From NCBI RefSeq assembly GCF_030518235.1, contig NZ_JAULSA010000028.1, forward strand, positions 1 to 39,963: a DNA stretch of 39,963 bases, in the 5' to 3' direction. The notes under the pieces were generated by a model that worked only from the letters and a program-made list of their open reading frames with translations, searched no databases and was not told the origin of the DNA. The DNA is from Saccharibacillus sp. CPCC 101409. Its GTDB lineage: Bacteria > Bacillota > Bacilli > Paenibacillales > Paenibacillaceae. The translations under genes were made by a program, and so were the position numbers. Below are positions 1-7,422 of the stretch, piece after piece. Every line of letters begins with the position of its first letter. The first letter of the stretch is position 1.

Positions 1-94
1 CACCGGAAAGCCGTATGAGGGAAAACCTCACGTACGGTTTGATGAGGAGGGGCAGAAAAAAAATGGAGACGTTTTGATCTGCCTTTTACTCTAG
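1..94 (+). other. Group II intron 3' end (domains V and VI), partial
   Basis: Bases 7-40 form the catalytic domain V hairpin: AGCCGTA pairs with TACGGTT, the upper stem TGAGG/CCTCA closes a GAAAA loop, and the AGC triad lies at the base. This resembles domain V of bacterial group II introns. The following stem GGCAGA (51-56) with TCTGCC (79-84) fits domain VI, which carries the branch-point A. The reverse transcriptase/maturase gene would lie upstream, outside the window. The exact 3' splice site is not certain; I place it near 90-95, where sequence similar to the repeat element at 27412-28908 begins. The domain V call is strong, the end position approximate. Confidence 0.8.
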
Positions 95-160
95 TACGCT
101 AACGAATTTCTTCCGCAGCCCTAAGACTTCTTTTACGAATAGGATCTGCTCACCACTCCA
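95..160 (-). repeat. Fragment of the long inverted-repeat element (related to 27412-28908)
   Basis: Bases 95-120 match the reverse complement of 28691-28716 at 24 of 26 positions, and 131-144 match the same element across its IS insertion point at 13 of 14 (TTTTACGA, one mismatch, TAGGA). The 10 bases between differ. Similarity fades toward 160, and a terminator hairpin follows, as a hairpin also ends each arm of the larger element. The fragment starts exactly where the group II intron ends, so the intron probably inserted into, or next to, a copy of this element. Bases 197-272 hold only the sigma-factor leader. Confidence 0.6.
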
Positions 161-196
161 ACCGGCTGCTCGCGTTATAGCGAGCAGCCGGTTTTT
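161..196 (+). terminator. Rho-independent terminator
   Basis: A perfect 12-bp stem, CCGGCTGCTCGC (162-173) with GCGAGCAGCCGG (180-191), six-base loop, then TTTTT at 192-196. It would stop transcription from the intron side before the sigma gene. Confidence 0.85.
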
Positions 197-209
197 ATAT
201 CATATTCGA

Positions 210-238
210 TGTAACCGAACTCCGCCCCCGCCCATCTA
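210..238 (+). promoter_or_regulatory. Possible ECF-type promoter
   Basis: TGTAAC (210-215), a 17-base spacer, then CATCTA (233-238) upstream of an ECF sigma gene. ECF factors commonly drive their own gene from an AAC-containing -35 element. The -10 half is not a clear match, so this is tentative. Confidence 0.3.
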
Positions 239-272
239 AGGTACATCCAAATATAAGAAAGGAAGATGCGCT

Positions 273-806
273 TTGATAAACGAAGAACTGGTGCTGCGGG
301 CCAGAGACGGCGATCGCGAAGCTTTTGTAGACCTGATGCGGCAGACCGAAGACGCGCTGCACGGCATGGCCTGGTCGATGCTGAGAAAAGAAGAGGATGT
401 CGCGGATGCGATGCAGGAAACGGTATTCAAAGCTTACCGCTCTATCGCCTCGCTGCGGGCCCCCGCCTTTTTCCGGACCTGGATCTTCCGCATCCTCATC
501 AACGAATGCCATACGCTGCTGCGCGGCCGAAGCCGCACCGTAACGATGGCAGACTTCCCCGCCGCCGCTTCCAAAAGCAGCGACTACGACGAAGTGGATA
601 TGCGCGATGCGGTGGACCGATTGGAAGAAAAGCAGCGGGTTGTCGTGATCCTGCACTATTTCGAAGACTTGAGCATCGCTCAGGTGGCAGAGACGCTGGA
701 GCTTACGGAGAGCGCGGTCAAGACGAGACTGATGAGGGCCAGAGCGGCTTTGATGAAGAAATTTCAATTTCACAAGAAAGGGAGTATGAATTATGAATCG
801 ATCTAA
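273..806 (+). CDS. ECF RNA polymerase sigma factor
   Basis: A 177-residue sigma-70 family factor of the extracytoplasmic-function type. Region 2 lies at about 10-80 (AFVDLM, DVADAMQETVFKAY, RTWIFRILINEC) and region 4 at about 110-165 with the helix-turn-helix DLSIAQVAETLEL followed by ESAVKTRLMRARAAL. It would direct polymerase to a small stress regulon. The start is TTG at 273, chosen because AAGGAAG at 259-265 is correctly spaced; an ATG at 266 is in a different frame. The 3' end overlaps the next gene by 14 bases, so the two are co-translated, and that membrane protein is the likely partner or anti-sigma. The subgroup (SigV/SigM-like) is a guess. Confidence 0.9.
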   Translation: MINEELVLRARDGDREAFVDLMRQTEDALHGMAWSMLRKEEDVADAMQETVFKAYRSIASLRAPAFFRTWIFRILINECHTLLRGRSRTVTMADFPAAASKSSDYDEVDMRDAVDRLEEKQRVVVILHYFEDLSIAQVAETLELTESAVKTRLMRARAALMKKFQFHKKGSMNYESI

Positions 807-1908
807 CGCCGAACGGCAGTTGGACCTGAATTTGAAAAAAGCAGCCGGAGCAAAAATGCCTGTTTCCCCGCTGGTCCGCACGAGTCTCGACGCCGCTTAC
901 GCTTCCCTGCCGGATCGCCCGGACGCAGACCCTGCAAGCGTCCAAACATCGAAGCGAAGAGGAAGACGGCGTTCCTCGGCTTTGCGCCGAACCGTCGTCG
1001 TCGCCGCTTCGGTCGTCGCTATTTCCGCCGGTTTGTTCGCTTCGGGCTTCGTCTCCCCCGTCATGGCCGATACGATCCGGGAGATTCCCGTAATCGGCAG
1101 CCTGTTCAGCAGGATCGAAGGCGACGCCGGGCTGCGCACCGCGGGCGAACGCAGTCAGGGGACCTTCGTTGAAGCGACGGGAACCTCGGGCAGTATGAAA
1201 GTCAAAGTCAAAGAAACGATCTTCGACGGCACCCGTGTCGCTTTTGCTGCCGATCTGACCGTGCCCGGCATCGACAGCACGTACAAGTTGGAAGAACGGA
1301 TGCAGAATGTCAGCCTGAGCATCGACGGCAGGCCGGATATGAACGGATTCTTCTACGACGAACCGCAGGATCGGGGAAACGGCACCTATTCCCTGCTGAT
1401 GAACATGCCGCTCGATCCCGCCGAAGCACGCGGACTGGACGAACGTTTCGACGGCAAAATTACGATTACGATGCAGGGGAACGTCGAGCCGCTTGTAGTC
1501 ACAGTACCGTTCGAACGCATCGAAACCGACCGGGAGGTACACCTGAATCCGGGGCCGACGGTTAGCGACGATCGCTATACGCTGAGTATCGATACGCTGG
1601 ACGTAACGGCTTCGACCGTACAACTGGGCACGACCCTTGAACTGAAAAACAAGAATGCTTCCGCCGCGGAGCAGGACGAAGCGCTGCTGGACAGCTCCTA
1701 CGAGATCGTCGACGATCGGGGCAAAGTGCTGGACGTCGTGGGCGGACAGGCCATGCAGGACGGCGGCGCGATAACCGGCATCTCCAACTACGGCGCCGAT
1801 CTGAGCGAGTCCGACTATATCGTCGTGAAGCCGTATCTCGGCGACGATCCTTCGAAAGTCTATCTCGAAGATCTGGAGATCAAGATCGATTTGAATGCGG
1901 GTCAATGA
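793..1908 (+). CDS. Membrane DUF4179-type protein, probable anti-sigma partner
   Basis: 371 residues. The N-terminal 65 are polar and basic and probably cytoplasmic; one membrane helix follows at about 66-88 (VVVAASVVAISAGLFASGF), then a large extracytoplasmic beta-rich region. The layout, with RE(I)PVIGSLF just after the helix, is typical of DUF4179 proteins encoded after ECF sigma genes in Bacillus and Paenibacillus. The ATG at 793 lies inside the sigma gene; GAAAGGGAG at 775-783 serves as its ribosome site. By position it probably tethers or senses for the sigma factor. Anti-sigma activity is inferred from context; I see no ZAS zinc motif (H-x3-C-x2-C). Confidence 0.8.
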   Translation: MNRSNAERQLDLNLKKAAGAKMPVSPLVRTSLDAAYASLPDRPDADPASVQTSKRRGRRRSSALRRTVVVAASVVAISAGLFASGFVSPVMADTIREIPVIGSLFSRIEGDAGLRTAGERSQGTFVEATGTSGSMKVKVKETIFDGTRVAFAADLTVPGIDSTYKLEERMQNVSLSIDGRPDMNGFFYDEPQDRGNGTYSLLMNMPLDPAEARGLDERFDGKITITMQGNVEPLVVTVPFERIETDREVHLNPGPTVSDDRYTLSIDTLDVTASTVQLGTTLELKNKNASAAEQDEALLDSSYEIVDDRGKVLDVVGGQAMQDGGAITGISNYGADLSESDYIVVKPYLGDDPSKVYLEDLEIKIDLNAGQ

Positions 1909-1940
1909 CTGCTTCGTTATTGCATCGGGAGCAGACGGCT

Positions 1941-1972
1941 AAAAGGCTCCGCGAATTCTCGCGGAGCCTTTG
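1941..1972. terminator. Bidirectional terminator between convergent genes
   Basis: AAAAGGCTCCGCGA, a short loop, then the complement ending CCTTTG. It has an A-run on one side and T-run on the other, so it can serve both the sigma operon (plus) and ric (minus). Confidence 0.75.
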
Positions 1973-2004
1973 TTCACGGTTTACGACGCTTGATTGCTTG
2001 ATCG

Positions 2005-2709
2005 TTAAATCGCTTTGCGCGCCTGATCGAACAGCACGTTGTTTTCCAGGTGGATATGCTCGAACGTGTCTTTCTCCAACGCTTCCAGGCGGTTCAGCAC
2101 CAGGCGGTGCGTGCCGCACGCGTCCATCGGAGGCACGAAGTCGCTTGTGATCTCGCGCAGTTCTTTGAGCAGATCGCCGGCTGCTTCGTGTTCGGTTTCC
2201 AGCTCCGACAGATGCGGTTTGAGCGCTTCGGCGGTTTCCGCGGAAGGGGAAGCGAAGTAGCGGGTCAGCAGCGGGAATACGTTACGGTCTTCGTCTTCGG
2301 TATGCTCCAGCAGATCTTTTTTGAGCAGCGAGAAGATCTCCTGAACGCGCAGCAGGTACGGACGGTGTCCGCCGTGCACGCGGGCCAGCTTCGTGACGTA
2401 AGGCGTCAGCGCCGGCAGTTCTTCGCGCAGGGCTTCGTGGTATTTGCGCTGGATATGGGCGATCAGCGCTTCGGGTTCCAGCGAGGACGGCTTCATGTCC
2501 TGGCGCTGCGCTTCTTCGCGCGCGATGTCTTCGATGCGGCTCAGCACTTCGGCCGTATCGAGTCCGCGCTCCTGCGCAGCCTGTTGAAGCGGCATTTTGC
2601 CTCCGCAGCAGAAGTCGATGCGCAGTTCGCGGAACAAATCTCCGGTGCGCGGCATTTCGCTGACGATATCGGATACCCAGGTGTTTTCGTTGATCGTTGC
2701 AGTTGTCAT
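2005..2709 (-). CDS. scdA: Iron-sulfur cluster repair di-iron protein (Ric/ScdA)
   Basis: 234 residues. The N-terminal ScdA_N/DUF542 domain (about 8-65) holds the signature FCCGG with Cys34-Cys35. The rest is a hemerythrin-like HHE four-helix domain with spaced histidines and acids (HIQRKYH, HGGH, EHTEDED, ETEHEAAGD, HRLVLNR, EHIHLENN) that would bind a di-iron centre. Family members repair Fe-S clusters damaged by nitric oxide or oxidants. I start at ATG 2709, preceded by AGGGAGG; the longer reading frame to 2832 lacks a ribosome site. It is monocistronic. A wide dyad upstream (TGTGA/TCACA, 2818-2843) could be regulatory. Confidence 0.92.
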   Translation of the reverse strand: MTTATINENTWVSDIVSEMPRTGDLFRELRIDFCCGGKMPLQQAAQERGLDTAEVLSRIEDIAREEAQRQDMKPSSLEPEALIAHIQRKYHEALREELPALTPYVTKLARVHGGHRPYLLRVQEIFSLLKKDLLEHTEDEDRNVFPLLTRYFASPSAETAEALKPHLSELETEHEAAGDLLKELREITSDFVPPMDACGTHRLVLNRLEALEKDTFEHIHLENNVLFDQARKAI

Positions 2710-2875
2710 ATAGATGGCCTCCCTATGGGCTTGGAATGGTAAAAGTTGCAGGACGCTCGCGCTTTTAGGCGCGCCGCCTTGTTCTTTTTCAGTATAGGGA
2801 GCCTTGAAAATACACCTTGTGATTTCAAGCACTATTTTTCACATTCGCGACAGTCGGCCTAAAAACATTCGATTT

Positions 2876-4015
2876 TCACCAGATCCGCAGCGCCTGCCCT
2901 TTCAGCTTCAACACGGCTTCGATCAGGAAATAATCCCCGTAAATGATCGGCACCTCGTAATCGCCGTTTCGCCCGTGGTAAGAACCGGTTCCGTGCGATA
3001 CGATCGAATCGCGTTCCGGATTCCAATCGCAGTAGTCCCGCTCGATCGCCCGAAGGATATTCAGCGCTCCACGCAGATACAGTTCTCGTTCATGCCCGCC
3101 GACAAGTTCGGCCAGCTCCAGCAGCCCGCAGGCCGCGCAAACGCCGGCTGTCGTATCGATGCCCGACGGTTCGGCCGGCGCGCGGAAGTCGATCGGCGGA
3201 ACGAAGCCGGAAGCCGCGATATTGGCGAGGAAATAATGCGCCGTCCGCTTGGACGCCTGCAAATACCGGTCTTCCCCGGTATGAACATGGCTCAGCGCCA
3301 TGCCGTACAGCGCCCAGGCCTGTCCTCTCGACCACGACGAACCCGCTTCGAATCCTTGTCCGCCCGGCGTTTCGAGCAGATCGCCCGTATGCGGGTCCAG
3401 GATGGCGATATGGACGCTGGACCCGTCGGGGCGCAGCAGATGCTTCAGCGCGGCGTCGGCGTGATCGACGGCGATATCGGCGAAGCGCGGGTCGCGGGTC
3501 TCTCGTCCGGCCCAATACAGCAGCGGCAGATTCATCAGGCAGTCGATAATGATCCAGCCGGTGCAGTCGTCGTTCCACGCCCGGATAAACCGGCCGCGCG
3601 GATTGTACCTGCCGGCCAGCAGATTGGCCGCGTGCAGTCCCCTCGTTCTCGAACGGGAACTGCCGGTCAACCTGTAATTCGCCACCGCGGAGTGCATCCA
3701 CATAAAGCCCACGTCGTGATGCAGCCCTTCAAACCCTTCGAGCGCCGCATCCAGCTTCCGTTCGACTTCTTCCGCGGGAAGCTTGTACCTTTCTTCGCCC
3801 GTGGCCCGGTACATCTGCCAGAGCATGCCCGGCCAGAAACCGTTGGTCCACCAGTAAATATCGGTCTCCGCTTTGTCTTCCAGGTATCTGCCGTTCTCCG
3901 GAATATACGGAATTCTGCTGCCGACCCGCTCGGTTTGGACACGCATTTTGACCTGGATTTTCTCCCAGATCCCGTCCAGCCACAGGCGGTCGTCATCGTT
4001 CAATCGATCCAGCAC
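2876..4015 (-). CDS. GH88 unsaturated glucuronyl hydrolase
   Basis: 379 residues, the length usual for family GH88. Aligned from memory with Bacillus sp. GL1 UGL, it keeps WWTNGFWPGMLW, the HHDVGFM motif with Asp101 (UGL Asp88) and IIIDCLMNLPLLYWAG with Asp158 (UGL Asp149), the two catalytic acids. It also has SSWSRGQAW and the C-terminal IYGDYFLIEA. The enzyme removes the unsaturated uronic acid left at oligosaccharide ends by polysaccharide lyases; there is no signal peptide, so it acts in the cytoplasm. The start is GTG 4015 with AGGAGGGG seven bases upstream; the frame itself runs on much further without a start signal. Last gene of the ABC operon, 26 bases after the permease. The polymer is not revealed. 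Confidence 0.9.
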   Translation of the reverse strand: MLDRLNDDDRLWLDGIWEKIQVKMRVQTERVGSRIPYIPENGRYLEDKAETDIYWWTNGFWPGMLWQMYRATGEERYKLPAEEVERKLDAALEGFEGLHHDVGFMWMHSAVANYRLTGSSRSRTRGLHAANLLAGRYNPRGRFIRAWNDDCTGWIIIDCLMNLPLLYWAGRETRDPRFADIAVDHADAALKHLLRPDGSSVHIAILDPHTGDLLETPGGQGFEAGSSWSRGQAWALYGMALSHVHTGEDRYLQASKRTAHYFLANIAASGFVPPIDFRAPAEPSGIDTTAGVCAACGLLELAELVGGHERELYLRGALNILRAIERDYCDWNPERDSIVSHGTGSYHGRNGDYEVPIIYGDYFLIEAVLKLKGQALRIW

Positions 4016-4041
4016 GTAAATCCCCTCCTTCTTGTCTTCCC

Positions 4042-4878
4042 TCACCCTTTGGTCGCGCCGGACGAGATGCCTTTCACGAAATACTTTTGCATAAATACGA
4101 ATACGATCAGGACCGGAATCACCGAGAGCGCGGTGCCCGCGAAGATCATGTCCCATCTCGACGAGAATTCCCCGATGTAGCGGTAGATTTCCACCACCAT
4201 CGTTTTGGGTTCGCCCGAAGGAAGCGCCAGCATCGGCAGCAGGAAATCGTTCCAGATGCCCAGCCCGTTCAGCACGACCATGCTTGCCGTGACCGGCCCG
4301 AGCAGCGGAAACACGATTTTCCAGAAGATGCCGTACCGGCCGCAGCCGTCGATTTCCGCCGCTTCTTCGATTTCTTTCGGGATGCCTTTGACGAAGCTGG
4401 TATAGAGCAGGCACCCGAAGCCCACCGCGCCCGCCACGTAGATCAGGATGGGCCCGGCCAGGCTGCCGTACAGGCCCAACAGCTTCAGTTCTTTGAACAG
4501 GGGAATCATATAAGCCTGGAACGGGATCATCATGCCGGCGAGGAAGTACAGGAAAATAAAGTTTGTCCATCTCGCCTGCCGGCGTTCGATCGCGTACCCG
4601 GCCATGGGAATAATCAGGATCTGCATCAGGATCGATACCGACGTCAGAATCAGGCTGTTCACGATGGCGCGCGGGAACTCGGTCTCGGTCAGCAGGTAGC
4701 GGAAATTTTCCAGATACAGCGAAGTCGGAAACGCGATCGCATCGCGCATGATTTCGCCGTTGCTTTTGAACGCGGACATCAGATTGAAGAAGATGGGGAA
4801 AAAGAACAGGACGGCGACGATCAGCGCGGCGGCGAGCAGCAGCCAATCGCTTAATTTTTTGCGCTTTTGCATACTCAT
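4042..4878 (-). CDS. Carbohydrate ABC transporter permease (MalG/AraQ type)
   Basis: 278 residues with about six membrane helices and the CUT1 EAA loop EEAAEIDGCGRYGIFWKIVFPLLGP at about 175-200, which docks the ATPase. It ends with the GATKG tail common in MalG-type subunits. The ATG at 4878 lies one base after the upstream permease stop codon, with GGGAGG inside the upstream gene, so the two are probably translationally coupled. No ATPase gene is nearby; in Firmicutes CUT1 systems a shared MsmX-type ATPase usually serves. It likely imports the unsaturated oligosaccharides that the downstream GH88 cleaves. Confidence 0.93.
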   Translation of the reverse strand: MSMQKRKKLSDWLLLAAALIVAVLFFFPIFFNLMSAFKSNGEIMRDAIAFPTSLYLENFRYLLTETEFPRAIVNSLILTSVSILMQILIIPMAGYAIERRQARWTNFIFLYFLAGMMIPFQAYMIPLFKELKLLGLYGSLAGPILIYVAGAVGFGCLLYTSFVKGIPKEIEEAAEIDGCGRYGIFWKIVFPLLGPVTASMVVLNGLGIWNDFLLPMLALPSGEPKTMVVEIYRYIGEFSSRWDMIFAGTALSVIPVLIVFVFMQKYFVKGISSGATKG

Positions 4879-4879
4879 C

Positions 4880-5812
4880 TCAGTACTGCACCTCCCGTTT
4901 GCGCAGAATCTTCACCTGGATTACCGTGACGATCAGGATCAGCACGAACAGCACCATCGCCAGCGCCGTTCCAAAGCCCTGCCGAAGTTCGCCGAAGCCG
5001 ACTTTATAAATAATGTAAGTCAGCGTCTCGGTCGCAAATCCCGGCCCTCCGTCCGTCATAACGGCGATCTGGTCGAAGATCTTCAGGGCGCTGATCATGG
5101 ACAGCACCATGCAGACCGTAAGCGAACCCGCCAGCAGCGGAAACGTGATAAAGCGGAACTGCTGCCAGCCGTTCGCTCCGTCGATGCCCGCCGCTTCCGA
5201 CAATTCGGACGGAATGCCCTGGAGGCCGGCCAGGTAAATAATCATGTAGTAGCCGGCGCCTTTCCAGACGGTGGACAGGATAATGGACAGCATGGCGTAT
5301 CGGGGATTGCCCAGCCAGTCCAGCGTCAAGCCGCCGAGACCGACCGCTTGAAGAATCTGGTTCAATACGCCGAAGTTGTAGTTGAGAATCATCGCCCAGA
5401 CGAAGCCCATCACGACGCCGCTGAGCAGCGTCGGGAAGTAAAACACGCTGCGGAACAGATTTTTGAACCAGCGCACTTTGTCCACCAGCAGTGCCATCGC
5501 GATCGCGGCGATATTTTCGAGCACCACCAGGCTAAGTGTCAAGATCAGCGTATTCTTGAGCGCGTTGTGCACGCGCGGACTATGCCAAATTTCCGTGAAA
5601 TTGGCCAGCCCGATAAAGCGGATATCGTCGCTGATGCCGTCCCAGGAGGTGAAGCTCAAATACACGCTGCCCAGGGTGGGCACAATCACGAACAGGGTGT
5701 ACAGAATCAGCGACGGCAGGATAAAGACCAGGGCGAACGAATTCAGGCGTTTCTTTCTGCCGCGGCTCTGCGCGTCGGCGCGAAGCCGGGTTGTCGAAGC
5801 CGGCGTTCCCAT
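4880..5812 (-). CDS. Carbohydrate ABC transporter permease (MalF/UgpA type)
   Basis: 310 residues, about six membrane helices. The N-terminal stretch is basic (RGRKKRLNSF), then FALVFILPSLILYTLFV. The EAA loop is SELSEAAGIDGANGWQQFRFITFPLL. It pairs with the permease at 4042-4878 as the membrane pore of a CUT1 importer. I chose ATG 5812, because AAGGAGTGGCCGT lies just upstream; the frame is open to 5899 without a better signal. It follows the binding-protein gene after 96 bases that include a short GCCCGG/CCGGGC hairpin (5870-5884), which may lower permease expression relative to the binding protein. Confidence 0.92.
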   Translation of the reverse strand: MGTPASTTRLRADAQSRGRKKRLNSFALVFILPSLILYTLFVIVPTLGSVYLSFTSWDGISDDIRFIGLANFTEIWHSPRVHNALKNTLILTLSLVVLENIAAIAMALLVDKVRWFKNLFRSVFYFPTLLSGVVMGFVWAMILNYNFGVLNQILQAVGLGGLTLDWLGNPRYAMLSIILSTVWKGAGYYMIIYLAGLQGIPSELSEAAGIDGANGWQQFRFITFPLLAGSLTVCMVLSMISALKIFDQIAVMTDGGPGFATETLTYIIYKVGFGELRQGFGTALAMVLFVLILIVTVIQVKILRKREVQY

Positions 5813-5908
5813 ACGGCCACTCCTTTCTTGAAGGCGGAACTTGCGCTTGAGCACTCCATTCCGCCGCCCGCCCGGTATCCGGGCTTTGTCTTTGTCCAAT
5901 CGGGCGTC

Positions 5909-7219
5909 CTACTGCGCGTTGGCTTTGACCTGATTGTCGTACTCTTCGTCCACCTGCCGCATATACGTTTTGACGTCTCCGTTTGCAACCACCATTTCCT
6001 GAAGCTTTTTGTAGAACCAGTTGCGGAACTGCGGCGGAATCAGATTCTCGCCCCACCAGTTGTTGATCGCCAGCGACTTGGTAACGTCCGGGTCGTTCAT
6101 CAAATCCAGCGCGACCTGCATCGCTTCGCCGGTCTCGTATTCCACCTTTTCTTTGGTCGACGGAAGACCGTTGATGCTCGCCAGATACTGCGCGTACTGG
6201 TCGGGTTCGAAAAAGAAGCGGATAAATTTCTCGATCGCTTCCTGCTTCGCCGGATCTTTGGCCGCGTCGGCGGACAGGCTCCAGCCGGCCGGCGAAGGAA
6301 GCCCGATCACATTCACTTTGCCCCGGCGGTCCGGCACGGCGTAGAATCCGTATTCGAAGCCCGGATCGGCTTCTTCGATCTGCGTGAACATCCAGGTGCC
6401 GGAGAACAATTGAGCCGCTTTGCCGGAAACGAGGATGGAAGCGGTCTGGTTGTCCGGGGTGCTGAGCCAGCCTTTGTCCACGTAGTTTTCGAACAATTCT
6501 TTGTAGTCGGTCATCGCCTGTACGACGTTGTCGTCGGCGAAGCTGACTTCCTTGTTCGTTTTCTTGGAGTTCCAATCGGGGTCTTCGGCGTACACATCGT
6601 CGATCAGGAATTTGTTGACCCAGAAGCCCATATGAAAAATGTCTTTGCCCCCGACTACAAGCGGCGTGATTCCGCCGGCTTTGAGCTTCTCCTGCACGGC
6701 GATAAATTCGTCGTACGTTTTGGGCAGCTCGCCAATACCGGCATCGGCGTAAGCTTTCTTGCTGTAAATGATGCCCTGCGGCGAATTCAGCACCAGCGGC
6801 GCGTTCCATACTTTGCCTTCCACTTCCGGCGGAGAATCGAACAGATCCAGCAGGCCGGTCGGAAGCTCGACGATCTTGCCGGCGTCGGCAAACACTTCGG
6901 TATCGCGCATCTCGACCAGATCGGGGAATTCGCCCACGGCGTCTTTGGTCTTCAGCCAATCCAGGTAAGAGCTGCTCGAATTCTCGCTGAGGTCCTTGAT
7001 CTCGATCTCCGGATTGGCTTCCGTGAAGCGCTGCACCGTATCGGCAATCGCTTTGCGCGCGGCCGGGTCGCCGGCCGCATAGCCGATCGTAAAGCTGACT
7101 TTCTTGTCCCCGCCGTCTGCCGCGGTTCCGCTTCGTTGGGCCGAACCGCCGGTTCCGCACGCGCTCAGCAGCAAAGCGGCGGACAGCGTCAGCGCGGTCA
7201 GCGTGTTTCTTTTGGTCAT
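5909..7219 (-). CDS. ABC transporter sugar-binding lipoprotein (family 1 SBP)
   Basis: 436 residues. The N terminus is a lipoprotein signal: basic MTKRN, a hydrophobic core, then the lipobox LLSAC, so the mature protein is anchored outside on the membrane through its cysteine. The body is a type-1 extracellular solute-binding fold (FTEANPEIEI; IIYSKKAYADAG; FSGTWMF; WSLSADAAKDPAKQEA). Start ATG 7219 with AAGGGG upstream; an in-frame extension to 7297 would put 26 residues before the signal peptide and is rejected. First gene of the transporter operon. A cre-like site sits at 7273-7286. Substrate inferred from the GH88 gene: unsaturated uronic-acid oligosaccharides. Confidence 0.92.
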   Translation of the reverse strand: MTKRNTLTALTLSAALLLSACGTGGSAQRSGTAADGGDKKVSFTIGYAAGDPAARKAIADTVQRFTEANPEIEIKDLSENSSSSYLDWLKTKDAVGEFPDLVEMRDTEVFADAGKIVELPTGLLDLFDSPPEVEGKVWNAPLVLNSPQGIIYSKKAYADAGIGELPKTYDEFIAVQEKLKAGGITPLVVGGKDIFHMGFWVNKFLIDDVYAEDPDWNSKKTNKEVSFADDNVVQAMTDYKELFENYVDKGWLSTPDNQTASILVSGKAAQLFSGTWMFTQIEEADPGFEYGFYAVPDRRGKVNVIGLPSPAGWSLSADAAKDPAKQEAIEKFIRFFFEPDQYAQYLASINGLPSTKEKVEYETGEAMQVALDLMNDPDVTKSLAINNWWGENLIPPQFRNWFYKKLQEMVVANGDVKTYMRQVDEEYDNQVKANAQ

Positions 7220-7272
7220 GAATTTCAATCCCCTTTCGGTATAATCGGAACGAAAAACCGGTTGGATTTTTC

Positions 7273-7286
7273 GGTAAGCGTTTTCT
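7273..7286 (-). promoter_or_regulatory. cre-like site (catabolite control)
   Basis: On the minus strand the bases read AGAAAACGCTTACC, matching 12 of 14 positions of the Bacillus cre form TGAAAACGCTTACA. It lies about 55 bases upstream of the binding-protein start, where CcpA could block transcription. A second, closer match lies at the other sugar locus (39770-39783). Confidence 0.5.
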
Positions 7287-7378
7287 TTAATCAGCATACC
7301 ATTCGGATTTTCGCGCTTGAATGAACTTTTTTAAGCCGCGTATGCGGTGAATTTAAGAATAACCGTGAAAAGTCGGCA

Positions 7379-7410
7379 TAAAAAAAGAACGGAGCGATTC
7401 GTCCGTTCTT
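7379..7410 (-). terminator. Rho-independent terminator after the kinase gene
   Basis: Stem AAGAACGGA (7385-7393) with TCCGTTCTT (7402-7410); on the minus strand it is followed by a run of about eight T. It separates the TetR-regulator-kinase operon from the transporter operon. Confidence 0.88.
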
Positions 7411-7422
7411 GCGTCCCGGCGA

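Noticed and set aside
2818..2843. An Fnr binding site before ric
   Set aside because: The half-sites are right but the spacing is 16 bases instead of about six, so I list it only as an unassigned dyad.
4748..7324. A 858-codon plus-strand frame across permease and binding-protein genes
   Set aside because: Same kind of shadow, covering two well-supported minus-strand genes.
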